Shown: positions 54,137-62,000 of the stretch, one piece after another
Numbering within the stretch: position 1 is the stretch's first letter
Layout of the letters: each line of letters starts with the position of its first letter
Origin: Pseudarthrobacter siccitolerans
GTDB lineage: Bacteria; Actinomycetota; Actinomycetes; Actinomycetales; Micrococcaceae
Assembly: GCF_030823375.1 (NCBI RefSeq)
Contig: NZ_JAUSXB010000001.1
Span: forward strand, 4,278,001 to 4,342,000
Direction of reading: 5' to 3'
Length of the DNA stretch: 64,000 bases
Notes under the pieces: generated by a model
What the model was told of the DNA's origin: nothing
Databases searched by the model: none
The model's input: only the letters and a program-made list of their open reading frames with translations
Program-made: the position numbers and the translations under genes

Positions 54137-54955
54137 GTGCTCCTGGGGATTGAGTCCATCCAGCTCACCACGCTGGTCCTGATCGTGGTGGCCGGTTTCG
54201 CCGCCGGCTGGGTGGATGCTGTGGTGGGCGGGGGCGGGCTGATCCAGCTCCCCGCCCTGCTGCTGGTACCGGGCATCACTCCCGTCCAGGCGCTGGCAAC
54301 GAACAAGATGGGGTCCATTTTCGGTACCGCCACCAGCGCCGTCACCTACTACCGGCGGGTGGGACCGGACCTCCGGACGGCGGTGCCGATGGCCGTCATT
54401 GCCCTGGCCGGCAGTTTCGGCGGCGCCGTCCTTGCCGCCAGCCTGCCGTCCAGCGTCTTCAAACCCATCATTGTCGCCGCACTGGTGGCAGTCGCACTCT
54501 TTACGGCGCTGAGACCCGACGCCGGCCACATCACCGCGCTGCGGCACGAGGGCCACAAACACTATGTGGTGGCCTGTCTCATCGGTGCTGTGATCGGCTT
54601 CTATGACGGCCTGATTGGCCCGGGGACCGGTTCCTTCCTGGTCATCGCCCTGGTCTCGGCGATGGGGTACGCGTTCCTGGAAGCCAGCGCCAAGGCGAAG
54701 ATCGTGAATATGGCAACCAACGCCGGTGCGCTGCTGTTCTTCCTGCCGCACGGTTCCATCCTGTGGGCCCTGGGCCTGCTGCTCGGCGCAGCCAACATGG
54801 CCGGCGGATACCTCGGGGCACGGACGGCGGTGGCGCAGGGCAGCAAGTTTGTCCGCGTGGTCTTCCTGGTGGTGGTAGCTGCCCTCATCATCAAACTCGG
54901 CTTTGACGTCTGGCAGGAAAATTTCGCCACCCAGGGCGTAAACGCAGCAAGGTAA
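54137..54955 (+). CDS. TSUP-family transporter (TauE/SafE)
   Basis: 272 residues with eight or so membrane helices in two halves. GWVDAVVGGGGLIQLPALLL and TNKMGSIFGTATSAVTYYRR form the N-terminal repeat, and IGFYDGLIGPGTGSFLVIAL and SAKAKIVNMATNAGALLFFL the C-terminal one. These GGGG and GPGTG motifs are typical of the sulfite exporter TauE/SafE family; the substrate (sulfite, sulfoacetate or another organic anion) is unknown. GTG 54137 lies 8 bases after proS, so it may be cotranscribed. Confidence 0.88.
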   Translation: MLLGIESIQLTTLVLIVVAGFAAGWVDAVVGGGGLIQLPALLLVPGITPVQALATNKMGSIFGTATSAVTYYRRVGPDLRTAVPMAVIALAGSFGGAVLAASLPSSVFKPIIVAALVAVALFTALRPDAGHITALRHEGHKHYVVACLIGAVIGFYDGLIGPGTGSFLVIALVSAMGYAFLEASAKAKIVNMATNAGALLFFLPHGSILWALGLLLGAANMAGGYLGARTAVAQGSKFVRVVFLVVVAALIIKLGFDVWQENFATQGVNAAR

Positions 54956-55029
54956 CGCCCACGAAGTGCAGCGGGCACCAGGGGAAGCCAAGGCTCGTGG
55001 CGGTGAACGGCCGGGCGTAGCATGCAGGT

Positions 55030-56420
55030 ATGCCACAGGGTGACGATGAATACGCCAGCGCTTTGTCTGCAGCGGCTGGCCACGCCACGGCATGGCTTCG
55101 CAGCCTGCCTGACCGGCACGTCGGCCCCCGTGTACCGGCCCATGACCTGACCGGGGCGTTCGGCGGCCCGTTGCCAATCTCCGGCATGCCCGCGGCAGAC
55201 GTCGTCGACCTCCTCGCCCGGACAGCCGAGCCCGGGCTCATGGCCATGCCGTCCGGCCGCTTCTTCGGCTGGGTCATCGGCGGAACCTTGCCCGCGGCCC
55301 TTGCCTCCGACTGGCTGGTCAGCGCCTGGGACCAGAACGCCGGCCTGCGCTACGCTACCCCCGCCATGGCAGCCATCGAGGAAATCGCCGGAACCTGGCT
55401 GCTGGAACTGCTGGGGCTTCCCGCCGGGTCCGACGTCGGCTTTGTCACCGGAGCCACGATGGCCAACTTCACCGGGATGGCAGCGGGACGGTGGCGGCTC
55501 CTCGCGGACGCCGGCTGGGACCTTGACCGTGACGGGTTGAGCGGCGCTCCCCGCATCCGCTGCTTCGTTGGCAGGGAGCGGCACGACACCGTAGACCTCG
55601 GCCTCCGATACCTCGGGCTGGGCAGGCCCGTGATCGTGGATGCCGATGACCAGGGACGCCTGGTTCCCTCAGCCCTGGAAGCAGCGCTCTCTGAAGGTAC
55701 CGGGCCGGCCCTCGTGTGCCTGCAGGCAGGGAACCTCCATTCGGGTGCCTTTGATCCATTTTCCGAAGCCATCCCAATTGCCCGGAAGCACGGTGCATGG
55801 ATCCACGTCGATGGCGCTTTCGGCCTCTGGGCGGCGGCGCCCCGGACCTGCGCCATCTCATCCGCGGCTTCGAGGACGCCGACTCGTGGGGAACTGACGC
55901 GCACAAGACCCTGAACGTGCCCTATGACTGCGGCATCGCCGTGGTGCGGGACGCGTCCGCCCTCCGGTCCGCGATGGGCCTGCACACCAGCTACCTGATC
56001 CATGACGCCGAAGGGCCTGGCGACCCCTTTGAGAAGGTACCCGAACTGTCACGCCGTGCCCGGGGCGTGCCGGTGTGGGCGGCACTGAAGAGCCTGGGCC
56101 GTGACGGTGTGGCAGCCCAGGTGCGGGGCTTGGCGGACGCCGCCTCGGCGATCGCGGCAGGGCTGGCGGACCTGGACGGCGTGGAGGTGCTGAACGACGT
56201 CGACTACACCCAGGTGAGCGTGGCGTTCGGCGACGACGACACCACCCGTGCCGTGACGGCGCGCATCATCGAGGACGGCAGGGTGTGGATGTCCGGCTCC
56301 CGCTGGCGCGACCGGGACATCCTGCGCGTGTCCGTGAGCAACTGGCGGACAGGGGAGGACGAGGTAGCGACTGCTGTCGCTGCTGTCGGCTCCGCCCTTG
56401 CTGCAGTGAAGAGTGCTTGA
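55030..56420 (+). pseudogene. PLP-dependent decarboxylase (group II) broken by a frameshift
   Basis: Two overlapping frames together make one full-length protein of about 462 residues. The first (55030-55914) reads PAADVVDLLARTAEPGLMAM, SGRFFGWVIGGTLPAALASD, FVTGATMANFTGMAAGRWRL and HGAWIHVDGAFGLWAAA. The sequence then continues only in the next frame (from about 55840 to 56420), PDLRHLIRGFEDADSWGTDA, followed by the PLP lysine in HKTLNVPYDCG and the C-terminal domain. The break is a single missing base in the GCGGCGGCGCCCC run at 55831-55843. The rest is intact and of normal codon use. The homologous group acts on aromatic or acidic amino acids; substrate unknown. Confidence 0.85.
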
Positions 56421-57512
56421 TCAGCTGAAGGCCTTCAGCTGACGCCCACCCCCCTCGCCGGGCTCCGGCAGGCGGTGGGCCGGGGGAAGCCCCTCGAGGG
56501 TTCTGCCGGCGAGCGTGCTGGCCACCCAGAGGGACCGCGCCAGGTCGCCGCGATGGTCGGGCTTGCCCGCATACTCCAAGGCGTTTGCCACTTCCCGGGC
56601 AATGCCCCACTGCCGGGCCACGTCCGGGTCCAGGCCCGCCGCAGAGCTGAACTCGGCGCAGCGCCGGTGCAGACCGGCCGCGGGATCCCCCAACGGCAAA
56701 TCGGACAGGCGGTTCCACAGCAGCGGCGCCACGGCAAACTCCGGCTCCCCGATCATCGGTTGGGGATCGATGGCGGCGTAACCGGCCGCCGTCGTAAATT
56801 CCGTCTCTGCCTGTCCGGCTACTGCTTGTCCGGCCGATGCCTGTCCGTCTAGGCGCGCCAGGACGTTGAGGTAATGCAGGTCCGTATGCACCAGGGCATC
56901 ACGCGCCGAACGCCGGCCCACCGCACCCCGGGTCTGGCACACCTCCAGGGCGGCCTCGAGGAGCCACCGGGGGAAGGGGCGCCTCAGCTGTTCCCAGTCG
57001 GCAGGCAGGTCATCGCTCCATTGCTCCGCCCGGGCGGCGATGTGCTCGAACTCAAACCACTGCGGCCGGTCGTCGGGGGTGAGGCTCAACTGCCGCACCA
57101 GCCCGGCCCAGACCACCACGGCGTCTTCCATGGGTACGGTGGCGAGCGAGCGTCCGCCGTCGAGCCGTTCCAGGAGCATGGCGCAGGTGCCGGCGTCGGA
57201 GGCGAGCAGCGCTACCGCGCCCCGGCCCTGCCAGAGGGCCAGGGCGTGCCGCTCAACCCTCGCTTCGTCGTGCGGAAAGGCGATCTTCAGGGCAGCCGGG
57301 GCGCCATCCTCCTGCCGGACCGGGATGACGATTCCGCCGTGGCCGTTCCAGGGCAGGGCGCCGGGGAGCAGGTCCGGGGTCAGCTGCCAGTTTTCCAGGC
57401 GGCCCCGGATGAGGTCCGGCAGCGACGCGAGCCATGCGCGCCCGGCACTGCTGCGGGTGTAGCGGGCAGCGAGGTCCGGAGGGATGGGTACTACAGCTGG
57501 CTGGCTCATCAA
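56421..57512 (-). CDS. aminoglycoside phosphotransferase, streptomycin 6-kinase-like
   Basis: 363 residues of the APH/protein-kinase-like fold. The N-lobe holds GGIVIPVRQEDGAPAALKIA with the ATP lysine, the catalytic loop is ALVHTDLHYLNVLARLDGQA (D and N as in the HxDxxxxN motif), and the metal Asp is in YAAIDPQPMIGEPEFAVAP. The PQPMIGEPxFD-type segment is the mark of the APH(6)/streptomycin kinase family (PF04655-type). A short in-frame GQA repeat follows the catalytic loop. MMSQ or MSQ are the possible starts. It is convergent with the broken decarboxylase, with no gap. Resistance is possible, but chromosomal members may have other substrates. Confidence 0.87.
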   Translation of the reverse strand: MMSQPAVVPIPPDLAARYTRSSAGRAWLASLPDLIRGRLENWQLTPDLLPGALPWNGHGGIVIPVRQEDGAPAALKIAFPHDEARVERHALALWQGRGAVALLASDAGTCAMLLERLDGGRSLATVPMEDAVVVWAGLVRQLSLTPDDRPQWFEFEHIAARAEQWSDDLPADWEQLRRPFPRWLLEAALEVCQTRGAVGRRSARDALVHTDLHYLNVLARLDGQASAGQAVAGQAETEFTTAAGYAAIDPQPMIGEPEFAVAPLLWNRLSDLPLGDPAAGLHRRCAEFSSAAGLDPDVARQWGIAREVANALEYAGKPDHRGDLARSLWVASTLAGRTLEGLPPAHRLPEPGEGGGRQLKAFS

Positions 57513-57556
57513 TCCCAGCCTAAGTCCACGGGCGCGGCCAGTACCGCAGGTCCCGG

Positions 57557-58285
57557 TCAGACCACGCCCGTGGCCCCCAGCAGGTTGCCGATGCTGAAGG
57601 TTGCGGCGAGTGCCAGGGCTCCGCCCACCACCACGCGTACGGCGGCGCGGAGCCTGGAGCCGCCGCCGATCCAGGCACCCAGTGCTCCCGTCAGCGCCAA
57701 TGCCAGGAGCACAGCGACGAAGGTGACCTGAACCCGGACGTCCGGCGGCGGGAGAAGGATGGCCAGCATGGGCAGCGTTGCCCCGATCACAAAGGCCACC
57801 GCCGAAGCAAAGGCCGCATGCCAGGGGCTGACAATATCGTCTTCGTCAATGTTGAGCTCAGCGGAAAGGTGTGCCGCGAGGGCGTCGTGCGCGGTCAGTT
57901 CCGCCGCCACTTGCCCAGCCGTTTCCGCTGTGAGGCCCTTGGCCTGGTAGATCGCCGTGAGTTCTGCCAGTTCCAGCTCAGGTTCTTCGGCCAGCTCGCG
58001 GCGTTCCTTGTCGATCAGGGCTTTCTGGCTGTCGCTTTGGCTGCTGACCGAGACGTACTCGCCAAGCGCCATCGACACGGCACCGCCCACCAGGCCGGCT
58101 GCTCCTGCGGCAAGGATCGCGCCGGACGCGGCAGTTGCTCCGGCGACGCCCACCACAATCGCTGCTACGGAAACGATCCCGTCGTTGGCGCCCAGGACAC
58201 CGGCGCGCAGCCAGTTCAGGCGCTGGGCCATGTCGTTCCGGTGGGGTTCATTGTCGTGAAAGGAGGATGCGCCCGCGGTGTCCAT
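57557..58285 (-). CDS. VIT-family iron/manganese transporter
   Basis: A CCC1/VIT1-like membrane protein of about 242 residues. RLNWLRAGVLGANDGIVSVA and AAIVVGVAGATAASGAILAA form TM1-2, then VGGAVSMALGEYVSVSSQSD, the diagnostic VIT block. A cytoplasmic metal-binding helical region (KERRELAEEPELELAELTAI, LTAHDALAAHLSAELNIDED) and three C-terminal helices follow. ATG 58285 is chosen; the frame upstream to 58324 reads into intergenic sequence. It lies downstream of the ferritin-like DUF4439 gene on the same strand, across the hairpin repeat. Confidence 0.92.
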   Translation of the reverse strand: MDTAGASSFHDNEPHRNDMAQRLNWLRAGVLGANDGIVSVAAIVVGVAGATAASGAILAAGAAGLVGGAVSMALGEYVSVSSQSDSQKALIDKERRELAEEPELELAELTAIYQAKGLTAETAGQVAAELTAHDALAAHLSAELNIDEDDIVSPWHAAFASAVAFVIGATLPMLAILLPPPDVRVQVTFVAVLLALALTGALGAWIGGGSRLRAAVRVVVGGALALAATFSIGNLLGATGVV

Positions 58286-58380
58286 CCCTACAGCAAACCA
58301 TCCGGCGCCCCGGCCTGCCAGCACCCGGGGAGAAGGGGCCGGCGATCAATGTGCAGTGTGTGAGCTGCTCCCGGCCCAAG

Positions 58381-58560
58381 CGGAAGTCGCCCTTCGCCCA
58401 GGACCAGCCCGCCATTACTGCGGCAATGGCGGAAGTTGCCCCTCGCCCAAGACAAGTGCGCCCGCCATCACTGGGGCAATGGCGGAAGTCGCCCCTCGCC
58501 CAGGACCAGCCCGCCATTACTGCGGCAATGGCGGAAGTTGCCCTTCATCCAGCACAAGGC
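58381..58560. repeat. 49-bp hairpin-containing tandem repeat
   Basis: Units start at 58381 (49 bp), 58430 (53 bp), 58483 (49 bp) and 58532 (partial). Each begins CGGAAGT(C/T)GCCC and contains an inverted repeat CCGCCATT-N8-AATGGCGG (58409-58432, 58511-58534; the middle copy is CCGCCAT/ATGGCGG at 58462-58485). The last full copy holds the stop codon of the DUF4439 gene. It resembles a REP-type intergenic element and may terminate or protect the transcript. Confidence 0.88.
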
Positions 58561-59641
58561 CCGGTAGCGGGTTCGGGCCGGCGCCCCAGTGCTGTGCGCG
58601 CCGCGCTGCTGCCTGGAGGGCCGACAGGGCCCAAGCCCTCGTGGCCCCGTCAGCCAGGGCCACGACGTCACCGTAGGACGGCAAAGTGTCGGTCTCCAAG
58701 GCAGCAAGTCCGGAGGCGGGAGCGTCGAGGAACCCCGGGGCCAGGACGTACCCGGGCGGCTGCGGTGGCAGCGCCCCGCACTGCACCAGCGCATACTCGT
58801 CAGCCTGGGCGGCGAGCCCATGGTGCTGCGCCAGGAATTCCGAAGCCGGGCCGGCAGCTTCCGGAGGAAGGCGGGTGAGTGCCGCCTGGTAGCCGTACAC
58901 CGTCTCCAGCTCGGCGCCAGCGGCGGCGACGAGGGCGGTCCCCAGGCTGGCGGCAGCGGGAGGGGAAGTCGAGTCGGAATTGGCAGGGGAGGGCGTGGCC
59001 GGGCATGCAGGGGCGGGCAAGGTGGCGTCTTGACGTGCAGTCACTTGCGGTTCAATTCCAAGGGCGCCTGCCGCGCCAAGCCGTTCTGCTGCGAGGAGTT
59101 GCGCCGTCCCGGCGCCGGCAAGCAGACGTGCCATGCCGCCGTCGGCCGTTTCCGCGTCCTTGAGGCGCTGCCGGCCGCTGGCAGCGAGGTCTGCCGCGAA
59201 TTCCGCAACTGGTACTGCGCCACGAGGGCTGGGGGATGTGGGAGCTGCGGTGGGCCGCACACTGGCCGGCGGCGCCGCTTGGGGTGAAGCTGCCGCTGCG
59301 GATGCCGCATTTCCCGGCGGCAGCAGCGCCCGGGCCTGGATGGTCAGCAACGTCACAACCTGGCCCATAGCGTCGGCGGCCGGAGTGCCGGCCGCACCGC
59401 CCATTTCCGCAGCTGCCAGCTCCTGCCCGGCAGACCGCAGCTCCAGGGCCTCCTCCAGCGCGGCTGCCCGGGCCTGCTCGGAGAAGGGTGGTTCCGCAGG
59501 AGCAGGCGGTTCTGGCGGGATCAGGGCGAAGCCGAGGCTAAGGACAAGAAGGGCCGCGAGCGAAAAAACGGCGTACCGGAAATAGCGCATCCGCCTCCGG
59601 TTTTCCTGGTTGTCGTCTTTCACAACAGACCATGGTGTCAC
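58517..59641 (-). CDS. membrane-anchored ferritin-like DUF4439 protein
   Basis: 374 residues. One N-terminal helix (YAVFSLAALLVLSLGFALIP) anchors an extracytoplasmic protein that is Ala/Pro-rich. The C-terminal domain (TALVAAAGAELETVYGYQAA to ATRAWALSALQAAARRAQHW, about residues 235-355) has the four-helix ferritin-like pattern of DUF4439. The last dozen residues, LVLDEGQLPPLPQ, and the stop lie inside the 49-bp hairpin repeat. GTG 59641 or 59623 are possible starts. It is divergent from rimP and upstream of the VIT gene, suggesting metal handling. Confidence 0.8.
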   Translation of the reverse strand: MTPWSVVKDDNQENRRRMRYFRYAVFSLAALLVLSLGFALIPPEPPAPAEPPFSEQARAAALEEALELRSAGQELAAAEMGGAAGTPAADAMGQVVTLLTIQARALLPPGNAASAAAASPQAAPPASVRPTAAPTSPSPRGAVPVAEFAADLAASGRQRLKDAETADGGMARLLAGAGTAQLLAAERLGAAGALGIEPQVTARQDATLPAPACPATPSPANSDSTSPPAAASLGTALVAAAGAELETVYGYQAALTRLPPEAAGPASEFLAQHHGLAAQADEYALVQCGALPPQPPGYVLAPGFLDAPASGLAALETDTLPSYGDVVALADGATRAWALSALQAAARRAQHWGAGPNPLPGLVLDEGQLPPLPQ

Positions 59642-59729
59642 GTCGGGGAGGAATCTCCGTGCACCAATGAACCGGTAAAATAGCTACGCTAGTACACACA
59701 ACATCATCTATAGGGAGGCGGCCGGCATC

Positions 59730-60338
59730 GTGAGCAATGCAGAAGCCACGGCTTCATCAGACCATACCGGAACGGGTAAGGCTGAGGCCGCACACAATCC
59801 GGAAGCTGCACGGCTCAGGGCGCTCCTTGAACCCTCGGTCCAGGCCAACCGCCTGTACCTGGAGGACGTGGCCATCCTTCCCGGATCCCACCGTGTAGTC
59901 CACGTAGTGGTGGACCTGCCGCAGGAGGAGACCGGCGGCGTCAGCCTTGATGTCATTGCCGACATCTCGAAGGTGCTCTCCGATGTTCTGGACAACGATC
60001 CCGGAGATGACGGCCGTCCCTACGATCTTGAAGTCTCCTCGCCGGGCGTCGGCCGCCCGCTGACAGAGCCCCGCCACTGGCACCGCGCCAAGGGCCGGAT
60101 GGTCAAGGTCAACGTGCTCCAGGGCGATAACGTCACAGGCCGCATCCAGGCCGTTGACAATTCCGGCGTGACCATCGTGCCTGAGATCGCCGTCAAAAAG
60201 GGGATGAAGCCCAAGCAGGGCGATCCCATCAAGCTTCCTTTCGACAGGATCCGCAACGGAAAAGTCGAGATCGAATTCAGCCACCTCCTCGAGGATGGTC
60301 TGGAACCTGGACACAATGGACCTTCTGAGGAGGCCTGA
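59730..60338 (+). CDS. rimP: ribosome maturation factor RimP
   Basis: Helps assemble the 30S subunit. 202 residues, with the conserved [40 protein letters not shown] and [20 protein letters not shown] blocks. The N-terminal 30 residues and the C-terminus are actinobacterial extensions. The GTG start 59730 follows GGGAGGCGG. Its TGA overlaps the ATG of nusA (TGATG). A TAAAAT box at 59676-59681 is a weak promoter candidate. Confidence 0.95.
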   Translation: MSNAEATASSDHTGTGKAEAAHNPEAARLRALLEPSVQANRLYLEDVAILPGSHRVVHVVVDLPQEETGGVSLDVIADISKVLSDVLDNDPGDDGRPYDLEVSSPGVGRPLTEPRHWHRAKGRMVKVNVLQGDNVTGRIQAVDNSGVTIVPEIAVKKGMKPKQGDPIKLPFDRIRNGKVEIEFSHLLEDGLEPGHNGPSEEA

Positions 60339-61318
60339 TGGATATTGACATGAGCGCACTGAGACTTCTGGAGCGTGAGCGTGAAATCCCGCTGGACCTC
60401 CTGATCCCCACCATTGAGCAGGCGCTCCTGGTGGCCTACCACAAGTCGCCCGGCGCCTTCGAGAAGGCCCGCGCGGAACTGGACCGCAAGAGCGGCCACG
60501 TGACCATCTGGGCTGTGGAGATTGACGACGACGGCGCCCCCATCGGCGAGTTCGAGCACACCCCGGAGGGTTTCGGCCGCATTGCTGCCAGCACCGCACG
60601 GCAGATCATCCTGCAGCGGCTCCGCGACGTTGAGGACGACAACGTACTGGGCGAGTTCAAGGGCCGCGAAGGCGAACTGGTGGCCGGCACCATCCAGCAG
60701 GGCCACAACCCGCACATGGTCCAGGTCAACCTGGGCACCGTTGAAGCGCTCCTGCCCCCGCCCGAACAGGTGCCGGGGGAGAAGTACCTTCACGGCAACC
60801 GCCTGCGCGCCCTGGTGATCGACGTGCACCGCGGCTCCAAAGGCCCGTCCGTCACGCTGTCCAGGTCCCATCCGGGGCTCGTCCGGAAGCTCTTCGAACT
60901 GGAAGTTCCCGAAATCGCCGACCGCTCCGTCGAGATCGTTGCCCTGGCCCGTGAAGCCGGGCACCGCACCAAGATCGCCGTCAAGGCCAACATCCCCGGC
61001 ATCAACGCCAAGGGCGCCTGCATCGGTGAGATGGGTTCCCGGGTGCGGGCCGTGATGACGGAACTGAACGACGAAAAGATCGACATCGTCGACTTCAGCG
61101 AGAACCCCGCCACGTTCATCGCCAGTGCACTGTCGCCGTCGAGGGTGAATTCGGTCACCATCACTGACGAAGCCACTCGTTCCGCCCGCGTGGTGGTTCC
61201 CGATTACCAGCTTTCCCTGGCCATCGGCAAGGAGGGCCAGAACGCCCGTCTGGCGGCCAAGCTGACCGGCTGGCGGATCGATATCATTTCCGACGCAGCC
61301 ACCACGCGCGAAAACTAG
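60338..61318 (+). CDS. nusA: transcription termination/antitermination protein NusA
   Basis: 326 residues, the short actinobacterial form without acidic C-terminal repeats. N-terminal RNA polymerase-binding domain ([40 protein letters not shown]), S1 domain ([20 protein letters not shown]), then two KH domains with [40 protein letters not shown] and [20 protein letters not shown]. It is coupled to rimP. Confidence 0.97.
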   Translation: MDIDMSALRLLEREREIPLDLLIPTIEQALLVAYHKSPGAFEKARAELDRKSGHVTIWAVEIDDDGAPIGEFEHTPEGFGRIAASTARQIILQRLRDVEDDNVLGEFKGREGELVAGTIQQGHNPHMVQVNLGTVEALLPPPEQVPGEKYLHGNRLRALVIDVHRGSKGPSVTLSRSHPGLVRKLFELEVPEIADRSVEIVALAREAGHRTKIAVKANIPGINAKGACIGEMGSRVRAVMTELNDEKIDIVDFSENPATFIASALSPSRVNSVTITDEATRSARVVVPDYQLSLAIGKEGQNARLAAKLTGWRIDIISDAATTREN

Positions 61319-61324
61319 GCAGGC

Positions 61325-61356
61325 ACGCTCCCGGGGCGGCCACGCCCCGGGAGCGT
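61325..61356 (+). promoter_or_regulatory. perfect hairpin after nusA
   Basis: ACGCTCCCGGGGCG (61325-61338), loop GCCA, CGCCCCGGGAGCGT (61343-61356): 14 of 14 pairs. There is no T-tract, only TTGCGGTTT. It may be a partial terminator between nusA and ylxR-infB. A TAGAAT box at 61388-61393 suggests a second promoter downstream. Confidence 0.55.
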
Positions 61357-61509
61357 TGCGGTTTCGGGCAGAACGGCCCGGAGGGGCTAGAATAGAAAAG
61401 GCCGCGCCCAACGGCCGGCAGCCGTGTGCCTTGAGCATGCCCCTTCCGCTGACACAGCGGAGGTCAGGCATTCCCCGGGCCAGCAGATATGAATGTCAGG
61501 AAGATGACC

Positions 61510-61848
61510 GTGGCAGTGCTTTCCACCGGAAATCAACCCGAGCGTACCTGCATCGGATGCCGGAAGAAGGGCCTGCGGTCGGAATTGCTCCGGCTCGTCG
61601 CCGAAGGCAGCGGGTCAACCGCTGTCCTGGTGGATGAACGACGCCGGCTGGCTGGCCGGGGTGCTTGGTTGCACCCCAGCGAATCGTGCCTGGCTCTGGC
61701 GATCAAACGGCGGGCTTTCGGACGTGCCCTTCCGGGCGCAACCGGAACTGCCGCCGTCGAACACTGGATCAAGCCGGACACGAACGTTGCAGGCACCACG
61801 GCAACTGCAACACCAACCGTCCAACCTGAAAGCGGGTCAGAAATCTGA
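61510..61848 (+). CDS. YlxR-family (DUF448) RNA-binding protein
   Basis: About 112 residues. The YlxR signature is RTCIGCRKKGLRSELLRLVA, followed by VLVDERRRLAGRGAWLHPSE and CLALAIKRRAFGRAL. YlxR proteins lie between nusA and infB in most Gram-positives, bind RNA and influence transcription. GTG 61510 has AGGAAG six bases upstream; ATGs at 61489 and 61504 are in frame. The C-terminal 30 residues are a Thr/Ala-rich tail. Confidence 0.88.
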   Translation: MAVLSTGNQPERTCIGCRKKGLRSELLRLVAEGSGSTAVLVDERRRLAGRGAWLHPSESCLALAIKRRAFGRALPGATGTAAVEHWIKPDTNVAGTTATATPTVQPESGSEI

Positions 61849-62000
61849 TGGAAACCCGATGAGTTCCCAGCGATGAGTGCGCAACGATGACAACTTTGTT
61901 GCGCTCTGCAATGGGCCCTTCCGCAGTAATCGCGGCTGGGGTCCGCAGTAAGAAGTAGACGGTTCGTGCCTGGCTCGGTGCGGACCGAGACAGGAGAAAT

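Noticed and set aside
55825..55850. Programmed -1 ribosomal frameshift in the decarboxylase
   Set aside because: There is no X-XXY-YYZ slippery heptamer or clear downstream pseudoknot, and homologues of this enzyme are single-frame; a lost base in a GC run is simpler.
58248..58517. Small repetitive protein encoded across the 49-bp array
   Set aside because: Its repeats are the translated hairpin element; there is no ribosome binding site, and the frames switch with the 53-bp unit.
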